Source: an uncultured Pseudodesulfovibrio sp.
Lineage (GTDB): Bacteria; Desulfobacterota; Desulfovibrionia; Desulfovibrionales; Desulfovibrionaceae
Length of the DNA stretch: 64,000 nt
NCBI RefSeq assembly: GCF_963662885.1
Contig: NZ_OY760059.1
Location: forward strand, 434,001 to 498,000
Reading direction: 5' to 3'
Shown: positions 38,159-47,158 of the stretch, one piece after another
Position numbering within the stretch: position 1 is the stretch's first letter
Layout: every line of letters starts with the position of its first letter
Made by a program: the position numbers and the translations under genes
The notes under the pieces: model-generated
What the model saw: the letters and a program-made list of their open reading frames with translations, nothing else
Databases searched by the model: none
Told to the model about the DNA's origin: nothing

Positions 38159-39037
38159 TTAGTTGCATGTATCCAAAAGGGCCAGGATATCGGCCCAGGA
38201 TGCTTTGAGTATGGACGACAGCTCCGTGTTGTCCGTTTCGGTCAGGACCTTGCGCTCGAGCATGGCGTCGACCACGGCCCGATCATGGGGGAACCGACCG
38301 GCCAGGGAGTAACCCTGGGACGTGCTCCAGGACTCGATCTCCTCGGTCATGGCCGGGTTCACGTCCCATTTGTTGACCAGTACGGCCACCTTGGTCCGGA
38401 ACCGACCGCACAGTTCGGCCACACGCTTGAGGTCGTGCAGGCCGGAGGGCGTGGGCTCGGTGACGACCACGGCCAGATCGGTTCCGGCCATGGAGCTGAT
38501 CACCGGGCAGCCGATGCCTGGCGTGCCGTCGCACAAGACAAGATCAAGCCCCTTTTCCTCGGCGATGGCCCGGGCCTTCTGCTTGAGCAGCGTGACCAGA
38601 CGGCCGGAATTCTCCTCGCCGGGAAAGAGTTGGGCGTGGACCATGGTGCCGAACCGGGTATCGGACACGTACCACTGGCCGCAGTGCTTTTCCGGGAAGT
38701 CGATGGCCTGTTCCGGACACAGGGCCACGCAGACCTTGCACCCTTCGCAGGCCAGGGAATCGACGCGGTAGACGTCGCCGTCCTCGCGGATGGCGTCGAA
38801 CCGGCACAGTTCGGCGCACTGGCCGCAGCCCACGCACCGGTCCGGGTCGATGACCGCTTCAAAACCGGAGTTGAACGATTCCTCACTGCGCACCTGCGGG
38901 TCCAGGAGCAGGTGCAAGTCCGGGGCGTCCACGTCCAGATCGCAGAGAATGGCGTTTTCCGCGAGGTGGGCGAACGCCCCGGCCATGGAGGTCTTGCCCG
39001 CGCCGCCCTTGCCGCTGATGACCACTATTTCGCGCAT
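38159..39037 (-). CDS. MinD/Mrp-type ATPase with inserted 2[4Fe-4S] ferredoxin domain (second copy)
   Basis: This is a 292-residue deviant-Walker ATPase, VVISGKGGAGKTSMAGAFA at residues about 4-22. A ferredoxin insert at about 62-105 (CVGCGQCAELC and CEGCKVCVALC) is followed by the switch region LCDGTPGIGCPVIS and VTEPTPSGLHDLKRV. It overlaps the first-copy gene by 13 bp. Pairs like this belong to the Desulfovibrio orange-protein (orp) gene clusters, where they interact with NifX-like proteins. The substrate of the cluster is unknown. Confidence 0.9.
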   Translation of the reverse strand: MREIVVISGKGGAGKTSMAGAFAHLAENAILCDLDVDAPDLHLLLDPQVRSEESFNSGFEAVIDPDRCVGCGQCAELCRFDAIREDGDVYRVDSLACEGCKVCVALCPEQAIDFPEKHCGQWYVSDTRFGTMVHAQLFPGEENSGRLVTLLKQKARAIAEEKGLDLVLCDGTPGIGCPVISSMAGTDLAVVVTEPTPSGLHDLKRVAELCGRFRTKVAVLVNKWDVNPAMTEEIESWSTSQGYSLAGRFPHDRAVVDAMLERKVLTETDNTELSSILKASWADILALLDTCN

Positions 39038-39891
39038 GCGTCACCTCCGGCGGCTGCGGCGCGCATGTGTTCGCGCAAACCGGTGAATGTTCCTTCCAGC
39101 TCCTTGAGCGCATCGGCCACGACCTCGCCGCGAGAATAGGCCTCGGCGATGGTCCTCGAATAGGGAATCTCTGCCCAGATCGGGATGCCGTTTTCGCGGC
39201 AGAAGTCGCGCACGGCGGTATCGCCCAGATCGGAACGGTTGATGACCGCGCCCATGGGCTTGTTCAGCGGAGTGAACGCCTCCCAGGCGAGCTTGAAGTC
39301 ATGGAAGCCGAAAGGCGTGGGCTCGGTGACCAGCACGATGCAGTCCGCATCGGTCACGGCCGCGATGGCCGGACAGCTCACGCCCGGGGGCGCATCGATG
39401 AGGATGTCGCCCTTTTTGGACAGCTCCGGGAACAGGTGGCGGACCTGGCGCATGAGCGGCGGGCTCATGGCCTCGCCCACGCGCAACCGGCCCATGACGA
39501 AGTCGTGCCGCCCGGCCGTGCCCCGGCAGATCTCGCCCAGCTCGCGACGCCCGGGAAAGAGCGCGCCTTCCGGGCAGACGGCCAGACAGCCGCCGCAGCC
39601 GTGGCACATGTCCGCGAACACGAGCAGGGTGTCGGCCATGACCGTGATCGCCTTGAACTGGCAGATGTCGGCACAGGCGCGGCAACGGGTGCATTTGGAC
39701 TCGTCCGCCTCGGGGACCTCGATCCAGGCCTTGCGGATGTCGGTCAGCTCGGGCTTGAGAAAGAGGTGCAGGTTCGGTTCCTCCACATCGAGGTCCACGA
39801 GGGTGGCCGGTCCGTCCCACAGAGCGGCCAAGGACGAAGACACCGTGGTCTTGCCCGTGCCGCCCTTGCCGCTGGCTACGGCGTAGATCAC
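39025..39891 (-). CDS. MinD/Mrp-type ATPase with inserted 2[4Fe-4S] ferredoxin domain (first copy)
   Basis: This is a 288-residue paralogue of the next gene: YAVASGKGGTGKTTVSSSLA, ferredoxin motifs CTRCRACADIC and CHGCGGCLAVC, IDAPPGVSCPAI and VTEPTPFGFHDFKLA. The two probably form a heterodimer. The start overlaps the end of the DUF134-NifX gene by 4 bp. Confidence 0.9.
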   Translation of the reverse strand: MIYAVASGKGGTGKTTVSSSLAALWDGPATLVDLDVEEPNLHLFLKPELTDIRKAWIEVPEADESKCTRCRACADICQFKAITVMADTLLVFADMCHGCGGCLAVCPEGALFPGRRELGEICRGTAGRHDFVMGRLRVGEAMSPPLMRQVRHLFPELSKKGDILIDAPPGVSCPAIAAVTDADCIVLVTEPTPFGFHDFKLAWEAFTPLNKPMGAVINRSDLGDTAVRDFCRENGIPIWAEIPYSRTIAEAYSRGEVVADALKELEGTFTGLREHMRAAAAGGDACAK

Positions 39892-40829
39892 TTGTTGCCT
39901 CCGGCCGGAGCGTTGGCGTTGTCCGCCATCTCGACCTTGCCCGCCACGAACTTCTCCACGGCTTCACGCACGGTCAGGTTATCCACGTCCTGGCCGATGC
40001 TGATGCCCGCAGCCTGCAACGCGGCAAAGGCCTTGGGCCCGACATAGCCGGTCAGCAGGACCGAAGCGCCCGTGTTGGCCACGTTCTCCGCGGCCTGGAT
40101 TCCAGCCCCTTGAGCCATTGCCTGGGAACCGCCATTGTCCACGTACTGGACCACGCTCATGGTTTCCGGGTCCACGATGGCGAAACCCGCCGCCCTTCCG
40201 AAACGGGGGTCGACGCGATCGTCCAGGGTCGGTCCCTCGGTTGTCACTGCTATCTTGCTCATGGCTGTATCCTTGATTTGCTGGTTGTCTTCCGAAAACT
40301 GTCCGGCCCCACGGCCCTGGCCCATGTTCTGGCCACCCATGCCGCGTCCCTGGCTCATGCCCTGTCCCTGGCCGCCCATACCCCGGCCACGGCCCATTCC
40401 ACGACCGCGTCCGCCCATGCACCGTCCACCGCCGCCTGCGCCGCGCGGTCCGGATCCGTCCATTCCTGGCATATCGTCATCTCCGATGGTTTCGGCCCTG
40501 AGGCCCGTTGACAACTTGGGGCATTCCCAGGCGTCCTCGGCAAGCGTGTAATGACCGCCATCTATTCGGATGGCCTGTCCCTCGGCCAGCGCCGTGGCCA
40601 CGATATGCCTCGCTGCGCCGAGTACCCTGCCGAACGTGGCCCGGGAAACACCCATGACCTGTGCGCCCTCCTCCTGAGTCAGCCCCTGCGCATCGGCAAG
40701 CCGAAGCGCCTCAAGCTCCTCCAGAGTGAGCGTCGCGTTCTGCAACTCGTGCATGGGGATGCCTTGCGGTTTGTAGTATGTCGCCCCGGGTTCCCGCTGC
40801 ACGGTCCGCCTGATCTTTCGCCTTCCCAT
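39888..40829 (-). CDS. DUF134 HTH domain fused to a NifX-type domain via a Gly/Met-rich linker
   Basis: This is a 313-residue two-part protein. Residues 1-100 are DUF134 (MGRRKIRRTVQREPGATYYKPQGIP, LEELEALRLADAQGLTQEEGAQVMGVSRATFGRVLGAARH), a predicted DNA-binding helix-turn-helix. Residues about 135-185 are a GRGMGGQGQGM-type linker. From about 190 a NifX domain follows (KIAVTTEGPTLDDRVDPRFGRAAGFAIVDPETM ... LLTGYVGPKAFAALQAAGI). It looks like a regulator joined to a metal-cluster-binding module, perhaps sensing cluster status. It heads the operon. Confidence 0.88.
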   Translation of the reverse strand: MGRRKIRRTVQREPGATYYKPQGIPMHELQNATLTLEELEALRLADAQGLTQEEGAQVMGVSRATFGRVLGAARHIVATALAEGQAIRIDGGHYTLAEDAWECPKLSTGLRAETIGDDDMPGMDGSGPRGAGGGGRCMGGRGRGMGRGRGMGGQGQGMSQGRGMGGQNMGQGRGAGQFSEDNQQIKDTAMSKIAVTTEGPTLDDRVDPRFGRAAGFAIVDPETMSVVQYVDNGGSQAMAQGAGIQAAENVANTGASVLLTGYVGPKAFAALQAAGISIGQDVDNLTVREAVEKFVAGKVEMADNANAPAGGNK

Positions 40830-40862
40830 CGGCCCTCGCTTATATGAACGTTTACACAGATG

Positions 40863-40890
40863 AAGATACTCTCAGACTTCCCGGAGTCAA
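40863..40890 (-). promoter_or_regulatory. sigma70 promoter of orange-protein-like operon
   Basis: On the - strand TTGACT and TATCTT are separated by 16 bp, about 35 bp before the first start. A GGCATATGCT near-palindrome lies just upstream of the -35 at about 40901-40912. No clear sigma54 -24/-12 element was seen. Confidence 0.6.
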
Positions 40891-41002
40891 GGGTAAAAAT
40901 GAGCATATGCCCAAAAAAAATTATGGGTGCCTTTATCGTTTGACCTGAAAATCATTGACTTGCCGAATGATTTCGAGCGAGCTTTGGGAGGTGAGAATCC
41001 GA

Positions 41003-41746
41003 ATGTTTGCCATAGCGGTGGCGGCGGTGCTGCTGTTGCCTGTATCAGCCCGTTGCGTCGAACCCGGCGAACGGATCGCTGAGGTCATAACCGTCGGTCC
41101 ATCCTGGAAAACATTCACCAACAAGGACGGCTCGGGCCTGTATCACGAGGTCCTGAATGCGGTCTTCGCCCTGTACGGTATTACGGTTCGTCACGAGTAC
41201 GTGCCCTCGGACCGGGCCGATGAACTGATCCGACTCGGCTGGGCCGACATGATGCTCTGCGACGACCGTGCCGATCCCCCCCTGCGCCTGACCCGCTACC
41301 CCCTGTACGTCAACGACTACCACGTCTTTTTCAGCAAGGACCGGATCGGCCCCTGGAAAGGAGAAGAGACCTTGCGCGGCAAGGAGATCGTCGCCCAGAA
41401 GGGGTTCTATCATGACTGGGATTTCCCGGTGCCCGTGCGCATCCGAGAGATGTCCTCCGGGGTCAAGTGTCTAGAAATGGTCCTGCTCGGCCGTTCGGAT
41501 TTCTACGTGGACGACATGGCCTTCATCCGGGACTCCATCGGCAAGGAGCCTGCGTTCGACATGGCCGCCTTCGATATCCGCAAGGCGGGCCGCCGCTCCT
41601 ACCACCCCATGCTGAACACCACCCCGCGCTCCAATCTGGTCATCAGGATGTACGACGACGGCATGCGCACACTGCATGAAAAGGGCGCGCTCCGGCCCAT
41701 CTACGAAAAATGGGGCCACACTTACCCTGATTTCGACAGCTACTAG
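41003..41746 (+). CDS. periplasmic solute-binding protein (SBP_bac_3-like)
   Basis: This is a 247-residue exported protein. ATG at 41003 follows GGGAGGTGA, and the signal peptide FAIAVAAVLLLPVSARCVE is cleaved near ARC. The mature protein has LYHEVLNAVFALYGITVRHEYVPSDRADELIRLGWADMMLCDDR, a family-3 binding fold. It is divergent from the orange-protein-like operon with no transporter genes nearby. The ligand is unknown. Confidence 0.75.
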   Translation: MFAIAVAAVLLLPVSARCVEPGERIAEVITVGPSWKTFTNKDGSGLYHEVLNAVFALYGITVRHEYVPSDRADELIRLGWADMMLCDDRADPPLRLTRYPLYVNDYHVFFSKDRIGPWKGEETLRGKEIVAQKGFYHDWDFPVPVRIREMSSGVKCLEMVLLGRSDFYVDDMAFIRDSIGKEPAFDMAAFDIRKAGRRSYHPMLNTTPRSNLVIRMYDDGMRTLHEKGALRPIYEKWGHTYPDFDSY

Positions 41747-41808
41747 ACTCCTGCGCCCTCGCTTAGGGCCGTGGACAACCGGACCGGCCGGGTGTAATCA
41801 CGAGGGCC

Positions 41809-42258
41809 ATGCGCACCCATGCCGACAGGCTCCGCCACACACTGCTCTATGAGCTCATCGGGCTCGTCGTCTTCACGCCCCTGGTGTCCTGGGTGCTCGA
41901 CCGCGAAATGCTGCGCGTGGGCATCCTGGCCGTGTCCATGTCGCTCGCGGCCATGATCTGCAACTACCTGTTCAACCTGGCCTTCGACCATCTGCTGCTG
42001 CATCTTGGCCATCCGCTGAACGTGCGCCCTCCCTGGCTGCGCGCACTGCACGCCCTCAGCTTCGAGATTTCCCTGACCGCGGTGACCGTCCCGCTCATCA
42101 GCTGGGGCCTTGCAATGCCCCTCTGGGATGCCCTGCTCACGGACATCGGCTTTACCGTCTTCTTCCTGTTCTATACCTATATATTCAACTGGGCCTACGA
42201 CACCGCATTCCCCATGCCCGTCCCGGCCACAACCGATTCCGAATCCTCGGGAGACTAG
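41809..42258 (+). CDS. PACE-family (AceI-like) efflux protein
   Basis: This is a 149-residue protein with two tandem bacterial transmembrane pair domains. The first is HTLLYELIGLVVFTPLVSWVL ... AAMICNYLFNLAFDHLL; the second is RALHALSFEISLTAVTVPLISWGLAMPLWDALLTDIGFTVFFLFYTYIFNWAYD. The RxxHxxxFE and N(Y/W)xxD signatures are those of the PACE family, proton-driven exporters of cationic biocides and polyamines. It lies 2 bp before lysE-like, so both exporters are co-transcribed. Confidence 0.88.
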   Translation: MRTHADRLRHTLLYELIGLVVFTPLVSWVLDREMLRVGILAVSMSLAAMICNYLFNLAFDHLLLHLGHPLNVRPPWLRALHALSFEISLTAVTVPLISWGLAMPLWDALLTDIGFTVFFLFYTYIFNWAYDTAFPMPVPATTDSESSGD

Positions 42259-42260
42259 TC

Positions 42261-42899
42261 ATGTTCGGTGTTCACGACTTCGTCCTCTTCGTCCTGTCCG
42301 GCCTGCTCCTGAACATCACCCCCGGCCAGGACGTCTTCTACATCGTCAGCCGGGGCGCGTCCCACGGCTGGAAGATCGGCTCCGTGGCCGCGCTCGGCGT
42401 GGGTACCGGCTGCTTCGTCCATGTCTTCGCCGCCGCGCTCGGCCTGTCCGCCATCCTGGCCACCTCGGCCATGGCCTTCTCCGTGGTCAAATACGTGGGC
42501 GCCGCCTACCTCATCTGGGTCGGCCTGACCATGTGGCGCAAAAACGGCGACGACCACGACGCCGAAAACGACGAGTTCTTCCGGGTCAACGTCCGCAAGA
42601 TCTACTCCCAGGGATTCTGGACCAACGCCCTCAACCCCAAGGTCGCCCTGTTCTTCATGGCCTTCCTGCCCCAGTTCGTGGCCGCCGATTCTCCCAACAA
42701 ACCGCTCGCCTTCCTGCTCCTCGGCGTGGTCTTCACCATCAACGGAACCCTGGTCAACCTCGCCTACGCCTGGTCCGCCGCCCGGGTCTCCGCGCGCCTC
42801 GGCAAAGGCGGTGCCTTCGGCACCTGGGCCAAACGCGCCGCCGGTACCCTGTTCATCGGCCTCGGCATCCGCCTGGCCATGTCCGACCCCGTCAGCTAA
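42261..42899 (+). CDS. LysE/RhtB-family amino-acid exporter
   Basis: This is a 212-residue membrane protein with six helices, beginning FVLFVLSGLLLNITPGQDVFYIVSRGASHGWKIG (the conserved PGP-like TPGQD motif of LysE/RhtB), then KYVGAAYLIWVGLTMWRK and NPKVALFFMAFLPQFV. It exports amino acids or derivatives. The substrate is not readable. It is the second gene of the PACE-LysE operon. Confidence 0.9.
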   Translation: MFGVHDFVLFVLSGLLLNITPGQDVFYIVSRGASHGWKIGSVAALGVGTGCFVHVFAAALGLSAILATSAMAFSVVKYVGAAYLIWVGLTMWRKNGDDHDAENDEFFRVNVRKIYSQGFWTNALNPKVALFFMAFLPQFVAADSPNKPLAFLLLGVVFTINGTLVNLAYAWSAARVSARLGKGGAFGTWAKRAAGTLFIGLGIRLAMSDPVS

Positions 42900-42927
42900 C
42901 GGGCTGCTCCATATTGATGAGTCGGGA

Positions 42928-43020
42928 GAGGCCTCCGGCGGCCCCTTCGGGGAGACCAGGGCGCTGCCCTGGACTCGGCAGGGAGCAAGGCCCCCTGCAC
43001 CCCCATGTTCGCTTCGCTAA
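42928..43020 (+). repeat. intergenic hairpin element, copy 11
   Basis: GGCCTCCGGCGGCCCCTTCG, then ACCAGGGCGCTGCCCTGGAC, then GCAGGGAGCAAGGCCCCCTGC and a degenerate ATGTTCGCTTCGC end. It faces copy 12 at 43296-43388. Confidence 0.6.
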
Positions 43021-43059
43021 GAGACGTGCGGCGACGGGACGCCTTCCGCCATGCCGGTG

Positions 43060-43142
43060 TGCGATTTCGGACAGAAAAAACGGATCAAACGGCGTGCTTC
43101 TTCGCGAAAGGAAGTACGCCGTTTTTCCTGTCCGAAATCGCA
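43060..43142. repeat. two-part 83-bp hairpin inside a repeat pair
   Basis: TGCGATTTCGGACAG (43060) pairs perfectly with CTGTCCGAAATCGCA (ending 43142). Inside, AAACGGCGTGCTTC pairs with GAAGTACGCCGTTT with one G-U, closed by a TTCGCGAAAG loop. The two 14-15-bp stems are separated by an internal loop of 12 bases on the left and 3 on the right. No gene is seen in 42900-43432. Confidence 0.65.
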
Positions 43143-43295
43143 GGGTTATATTTTTTGGAATGGCGTAACGCCTCAAGAAATGCTTCTTCGCCACCCTTCG
43201 GGACATTGCCTGTCCGTTCCCCGCCGATACCACCAAACAAATCAGTCATCTCAATAACACAATCCTCTCTCCCGCACGTCCGCACGCCACAGCCG

Positions 43296-43388
43296 AAGGC
43301 ACCCAAAAAGTTTTGGAGGGTCCAGGGAGCCTTTTTCAAAAGGTTCTCTGGCGGGGTCCGGGGCAGCGCCCCGGCCGTCGGAGACGCC
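43296..43388 (-). repeat. intergenic hairpin element, copy 12 (inverted)
   Basis: On the - strand: GTCTCCGACGGCCGGGGCGC, CCCCGCCAGAGAACCTTTTG with its facing arm, then CCCTCCAAAACTTTTTGGGTGCC. It begins about 45 bp after the YifB stop. Confidence 0.7.
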
Positions 43389-43432
43389 CGCCCGGCGAGG
43401 GCCCACCGGAGTCATGCCCAGCCCAGGCCCGT

Positions 43433-44968
43433 CTAGCTCGCGCCTTCGCGGTCCATGCTACGGTAGTTGATGGCTTCGGCCAGGTGCTCCGGCCCGATGG
43501 CCTCGGCTCCGGCCAGGTCGGCAATGGTTCGGGCGATGCGCAGGATACGGGTGTAGGCGCGCGCGGACAGACCGAGGGTTTCTACGGCTTGGCGCAGGAA
43601 TTGGTGTTCGGCCTCGCCCAGGGCGCAGAACTCTTCGAGGGCCGCACCGTCGAGTTCGGCGTTGAGGGTGAAGTGTCGGCCTTCAAAACGATCGGCCTGG
43701 ATACGCCGGGCCTTGAGAATACGGGCGCGCATGGTGGCGGAGTCCACTTCGGAGCGGGTCTGGCGCAGGTCTTCGTAGGGCACGGCGGGTACGTCCACGT
43801 GCAGGTCGATACGGTCCATGAGCGGACCGGAAATCTTGTTGCGGTAGCGTTGCACGGCCAGCGGCGAACAGGAACAGGGGTGGGTCTCGTCGGACAGGTA
43901 GCCGCAGGGGCAGGGATTCATGGCGGCCACGAGCATGACATCGGCCGGGTATTTGAGGGTCATGAGCGAGCGGGAGATGGACACCTCGCCGTCTTCAAGC
44001 GGCTGGCGCAGGACTTCGAGCACGGACTTCTTGAATTCGGGCATCTCGTCGAGAAAGAGCACGCCGCGATGGGCCAGCGAGGTCTCGCCCGGCTGCGGGT
44101 AGCGGCCGCCGCCGACCAGGCCGACGTCGGAGATGGTGTGGTGCGGGGTACGGAACGGACGGGTGACCATGAGGGCCTGGTCCGTGGGCAGCAGTCCGGC
44201 CACGGAGTATATCTTGGTCACTTCCAGGGCCTCGTCGAAGGACAGGGGCGGCAGGACCGTGGGGATGCGTTTGGCGAGCATGGTCTTGCCCGAGCCGGGA
44301 GGGCCGATGAAGAGCAGATTGTGGCCTCCGGCCGCGGCAATCTCGATGGCCCGCTTGGCGTGTTCCTGACCCTTGACCTCACCGAAGTCGACGAGATGGG
44401 TGGTCCGTTCGTTCCACAGGGTGTCGATGTCCACCTTGGCGGGTTCGATGGCGTCCTCGCCCAGGAGCATGCGCACCACCTGGCCGAGATCGGCGGCCCC
44501 GATGACCTCGAGGTCTCCGGCAACCGCGCCTTCACGGCCGTTGGGTTCAGGCACGATGATGCCGTGGCCGCCCTGTTCGCGCGCGGCCAGGGCGAGCGGC
44601 AGGACACCGGGCACGGCCTTGAGGTCGCCGCTCAGGGAAAGCTCCCCGGCCAGAAACCAGCCGTCCACGGCCCGCTGCTCGATGACGCCCATGGCGGTGA
44701 GGATGCCGATGGCCAGCGGCAGGTCGTAGCCGCTACCCGCCTTGCGCACGTCGGCCGGTGCCAGGTTCACGGTGATCCGGGCGGGCGGCACCTTGAAGCC
44801 GCAATTCTTGAGAGCGGAGAAGACGCGCTCCTTGGACTCGCGCACCGCGCCCTCGGCCAGCCCGACCATGGTGAAGGCGGGCATGCCGGAGCGGGAAAAG
44901 TCGACTTCGAGCTGGACCTTGAACGCGTCGATACCCATGAGGGCGGCGCAGGAGATGGTGGCGATCAT
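43433..44968 (-). CDS. YifB/ComM-family Mg-chelatase-like AAA+ ATPase
   Basis: This is a 511-residue protein. The N-terminal ChlI/Lon-like domain (CAALMGIDAFKVQLEVDFS, FTMVGLAEGAVRESKERVFSAL) is followed by the Mg-chelatase AAA+ core: Walker A FIGPPGSGKTMLAKRIP, GVLFLDEMPEF, and ALVPHHTISD-like RTPHHTISDVGLVGGG. A zinc-like CPCGYLSDETHPCSC lies in the C-terminal part. ComM homologues are helicases for branch migration during natural transformation. ATG at 44968 begins the conserved part; no strong ribosome site is visible. Confidence 0.9.
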   Translation of the reverse strand: MIATISCAALMGIDAFKVQLEVDFSRSGMPAFTMVGLAEGAVRESKERVFSALKNCGFKVPPARITVNLAPADVRKAGSGYDLPLAIGILTAMGVIEQRAVDGWFLAGELSLSGDLKAVPGVLPLALAAREQGGHGIIVPEPNGREGAVAGDLEVIGAADLGQVVRMLLGEDAIEPAKVDIDTLWNERTTHLVDFGEVKGQEHAKRAIEIAAAGGHNLLFIGPPGSGKTMLAKRIPTVLPPLSFDEALEVTKIYSVAGLLPTDQALMVTRPFRTPHHTISDVGLVGGGRYPQPGETSLAHRGVLFLDEMPEFKKSVLEVLRQPLEDGEVSISRSLMTLKYPADVMLVAAMNPCPCGYLSDETHPCSCSPLAVQRYRNKISGPLMDRIDLHVDVPAVPYEDLRQTRSEVDSATMRARILKARRIQADRFEGRHFTLNAELDGAALEEFCALGEAEHQFLRQAVETLGLSARAYTRILRIARTIADLAGAEAIGPEHLAEAINYRSMDREGAS

Positions 44969-45144
44969 ATATGCAACTTGTGGTGGCGGTTGACGATAAT
45001 TCGCGCGGTGCAGGAACATTCGGCTCCCCATGCGGCTGCCGTAGAGAAGTTAATATGCGTTTTCGAAAGCAGGGGCAAGTCGATGCCAACCAATAATTGA
45101 CTACATGATATGTTTATGCAAAGCAGAAAATAGGAGATAAAATA

Positions 45145-47016
45145 ATGCTCTCCACAGCTTTAGACATTCGGACCCTGTCCATTATCACCGTGGTCTTTTC
45201 CATGGGGTTCGGTGCTGGGATGATCGCATTCAGCGTGGCGCGCTCCCTGTTTTCAGGCCTGAAGCAGGTTGGATTCGGGATGCTGAGCATCGGTGTGGCC
45301 TTCCTGTTGATAGGACTCCGCCACCAAATTCCTCCGGTCTGGTCCCTCGTTTTTGCCAACTCGGTCCTGGTGCTGGGGTTCATGCTCATGAACCGGGGCA
45401 TTCAGAGTTTTCGCAAGCTCACCCGGTTCGACACCCCTCTCGGTATGGCCATTGTCCTGTTCACTGTCCTTGCCCTGTTTTATTTCTCCTACATCGAGCC
45501 GTCCTTCTCCCAACGGGTCTTCTGGATCTGCGTGGCCTTGGCCGCCTTTTCCACGATGAGCTGCAGGAACGCGCTGAAGCGAGCCGCCATCAACACACCG
45601 ATGCCTCAGCGGGTGCTTGCGCTGGGGTTCGCCCTGTTCGGCGCGTTCATGCTTCTGCGGGCGTTCTGGGTTCTGAACGAACAGGCTCTGCAGGATTTAA
45701 TGAAGGCCGGCACCATCCACCAGCTCGCCTTCCTGGCCATGATCATGCTGCTGTTGACTGTTGCCTTCGGCCTGAGCTGGATGGCAAGCGAACACCTGTT
45801 CCAGGAGTTGAGGCAGTATGAGCAGATCATCCTGTGCTCGCCCGAAGGGATCGTCCTGGTGGATACGGACGGGCGGTACCTGATGGCTAACGAAGCCTGC
45901 CTCGAGTTTGTCGGCCGCACTCGATGGGAGTTGCTAGGCAAACGTTCTCTGGATCTGTTCGGAAGGACTTTTTATGAAACGGTGACGCTGCCCAACATGC
46001 GCAAGGCCTTTGCCGGTGAGGCCACGTCGACCTCTTCCTGGATCGACCACCCGAGCGGAAGGAAGGTCTATCTGACCATCACCTACTACCCTGTTCCCGA
46101 CGCCCGCGGCAAAAACTCGTTTGTGGCCATCCACACAAAGGACATGACCGAACTCCATTTTGCGCAAAAGGAAAAGCAGCGCATCTTCGATCTGTCTCTG
46201 GACATGCTGTCCGTGGTCGGGATGGACGGGATCTACCAAGAGGTGAACCCGTCATGGACCACGACGCTGGGCTGGAGCGAGGAGGAACTGCTGGGCTCTA
46301 GCTGGGCGGAATATGTCCACCCGGAGGACCTTGCCAAGACACAGGAGGCGTCGGAGGGACTGGAAAGGGGCGAACCTGTCGTGGATTTCGTCAACCGTCT
46401 GCGGACCAAGGACGGCCGGTACCGGCACATCGCCTGGATGGCCTCCCCGGACCTTGAGCACAGCCTCATCTATTGCGTGGCCAGGGATGTGACCGACAGG
46501 ATTTCGCGAGAACAGGAACTCTTCATCATGTCCACGACCGACCCTCTTACCGGGGCCCATAACCGTCGGTCTTTCATGGAGAGACTTGACGAAGAAGTGG
46601 ACAGGAGTCGGCGCTACGGCACGCCGTTGTCGCTGCTGGCCCTTGATATCGACCACTTCAAGAAGGTGAACGACAACTATGGACACGCCATGGGCGACAA
46701 GGTCTTGAAACGCCTGGTGGAGACCTGCAAGCAAACCCTGCGCACCTCCGATTCCTTCGGACGCATAGGCGGCGAGGAGTTCCTGGCCACACTTCCCTTC
46801 GCCGACCACAACTCAGGTTACGAAACCGCCGAACGGCTGCGGCTGGAGCTGAGCCGGTGCACCGAAGGCACCGAGGGGGACATTCCGGCCTTTACCGTAA
46901 GCATCGGCCTGGCCCAGCTTACCAAGGGCGAGACTACGGAGAGCCTGCAAAAACGGGCCGACGAAGCCCTGTACCGGGCCAAGAACAACGGCCGCAACCG
47001 GGTCGAGAAAGGCTAG
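45145..47016 (+). CDS. membrane PAS-PAS-GGDEF diguanylate cyclase
   Basis: This is a 623-residue protein with six to seven N-terminal helices up to about residue 215 (MASE-like, type not identified). PAS 1 follows (EQIILCSPEGIVLVDTDGRYLMANEAC), then PAS 2 (FDLSLDMLSVVGMDGIYQEVNPSW). The C-terminal GGDEF domain has DPLTGAHNRRSF and the active site GGEEF. RTSD five residues before GGEEF is a complete inhibitory I-site, so product inhibition by c-di-GMP is expected. Single-gene unit. Confidence 0.92.
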   Translation: MLSTALDIRTLSIITVVFSMGFGAGMIAFSVARSLFSGLKQVGFGMLSIGVAFLLIGLRHQIPPVWSLVFANSVLVLGFMLMNRGIQSFRKLTRFDTPLGMAIVLFTVLALFYFSYIEPSFSQRVFWICVALAAFSTMSCRNALKRAAINTPMPQRVLALGFALFGAFMLLRAFWVLNEQALQDLMKAGTIHQLAFLAMIMLLLTVAFGLSWMASEHLFQELRQYEQIILCSPEGIVLVDTDGRYLMANEACLEFVGRTRWELLGKRSLDLFGRTFYETVTLPNMRKAFAGEATSTSSWIDHPSGRKVYLTITYYPVPDARGKNSFVAIHTKDMTELHFAQKEKQRIFDLSLDMLSVVGMDGIYQEVNPSWTTTLGWSEEELLGSSWAEYVHPEDLAKTQEASEGLERGEPVVDFVNRLRTKDGRYRHIAWMASPDLEHSLIYCVARDVTDRISREQELFIMSTTDPLTGAHNRRSFMERLDEEVDRSRRYGTPLSLLALDIDHFKKVNDNYGHAMGDKVLKRLVETCKQTLRTSDSFGRIGGEEFLATLPFADHNSGYETAERLRLELSRCTEGTEGDIPAFTVSIGLAQLTKGETTESLQKRADEALYRAKNNGRNRVEKG

Positions 47017-47158
47017 GTCTTCCTGCCCACACATGGCTCACCGAACCTGAGTCTCCCTGCCGCATGGAACCGAATTTCTATTTTCCAGCCACCTGTTTAC
47101 TCGTCTGCCCCTTCGCGCTATTGTCCTGTTTTCATGAATCTTTCCGATGGAGAACACG

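Noticed and set aside
40830..41002. Sigma54 promoter for the orange-protein-like operon
   Set aside because: No convincing GG-N10-GC element was found; a sigma70-like TTGACT/TATCTT fits better.
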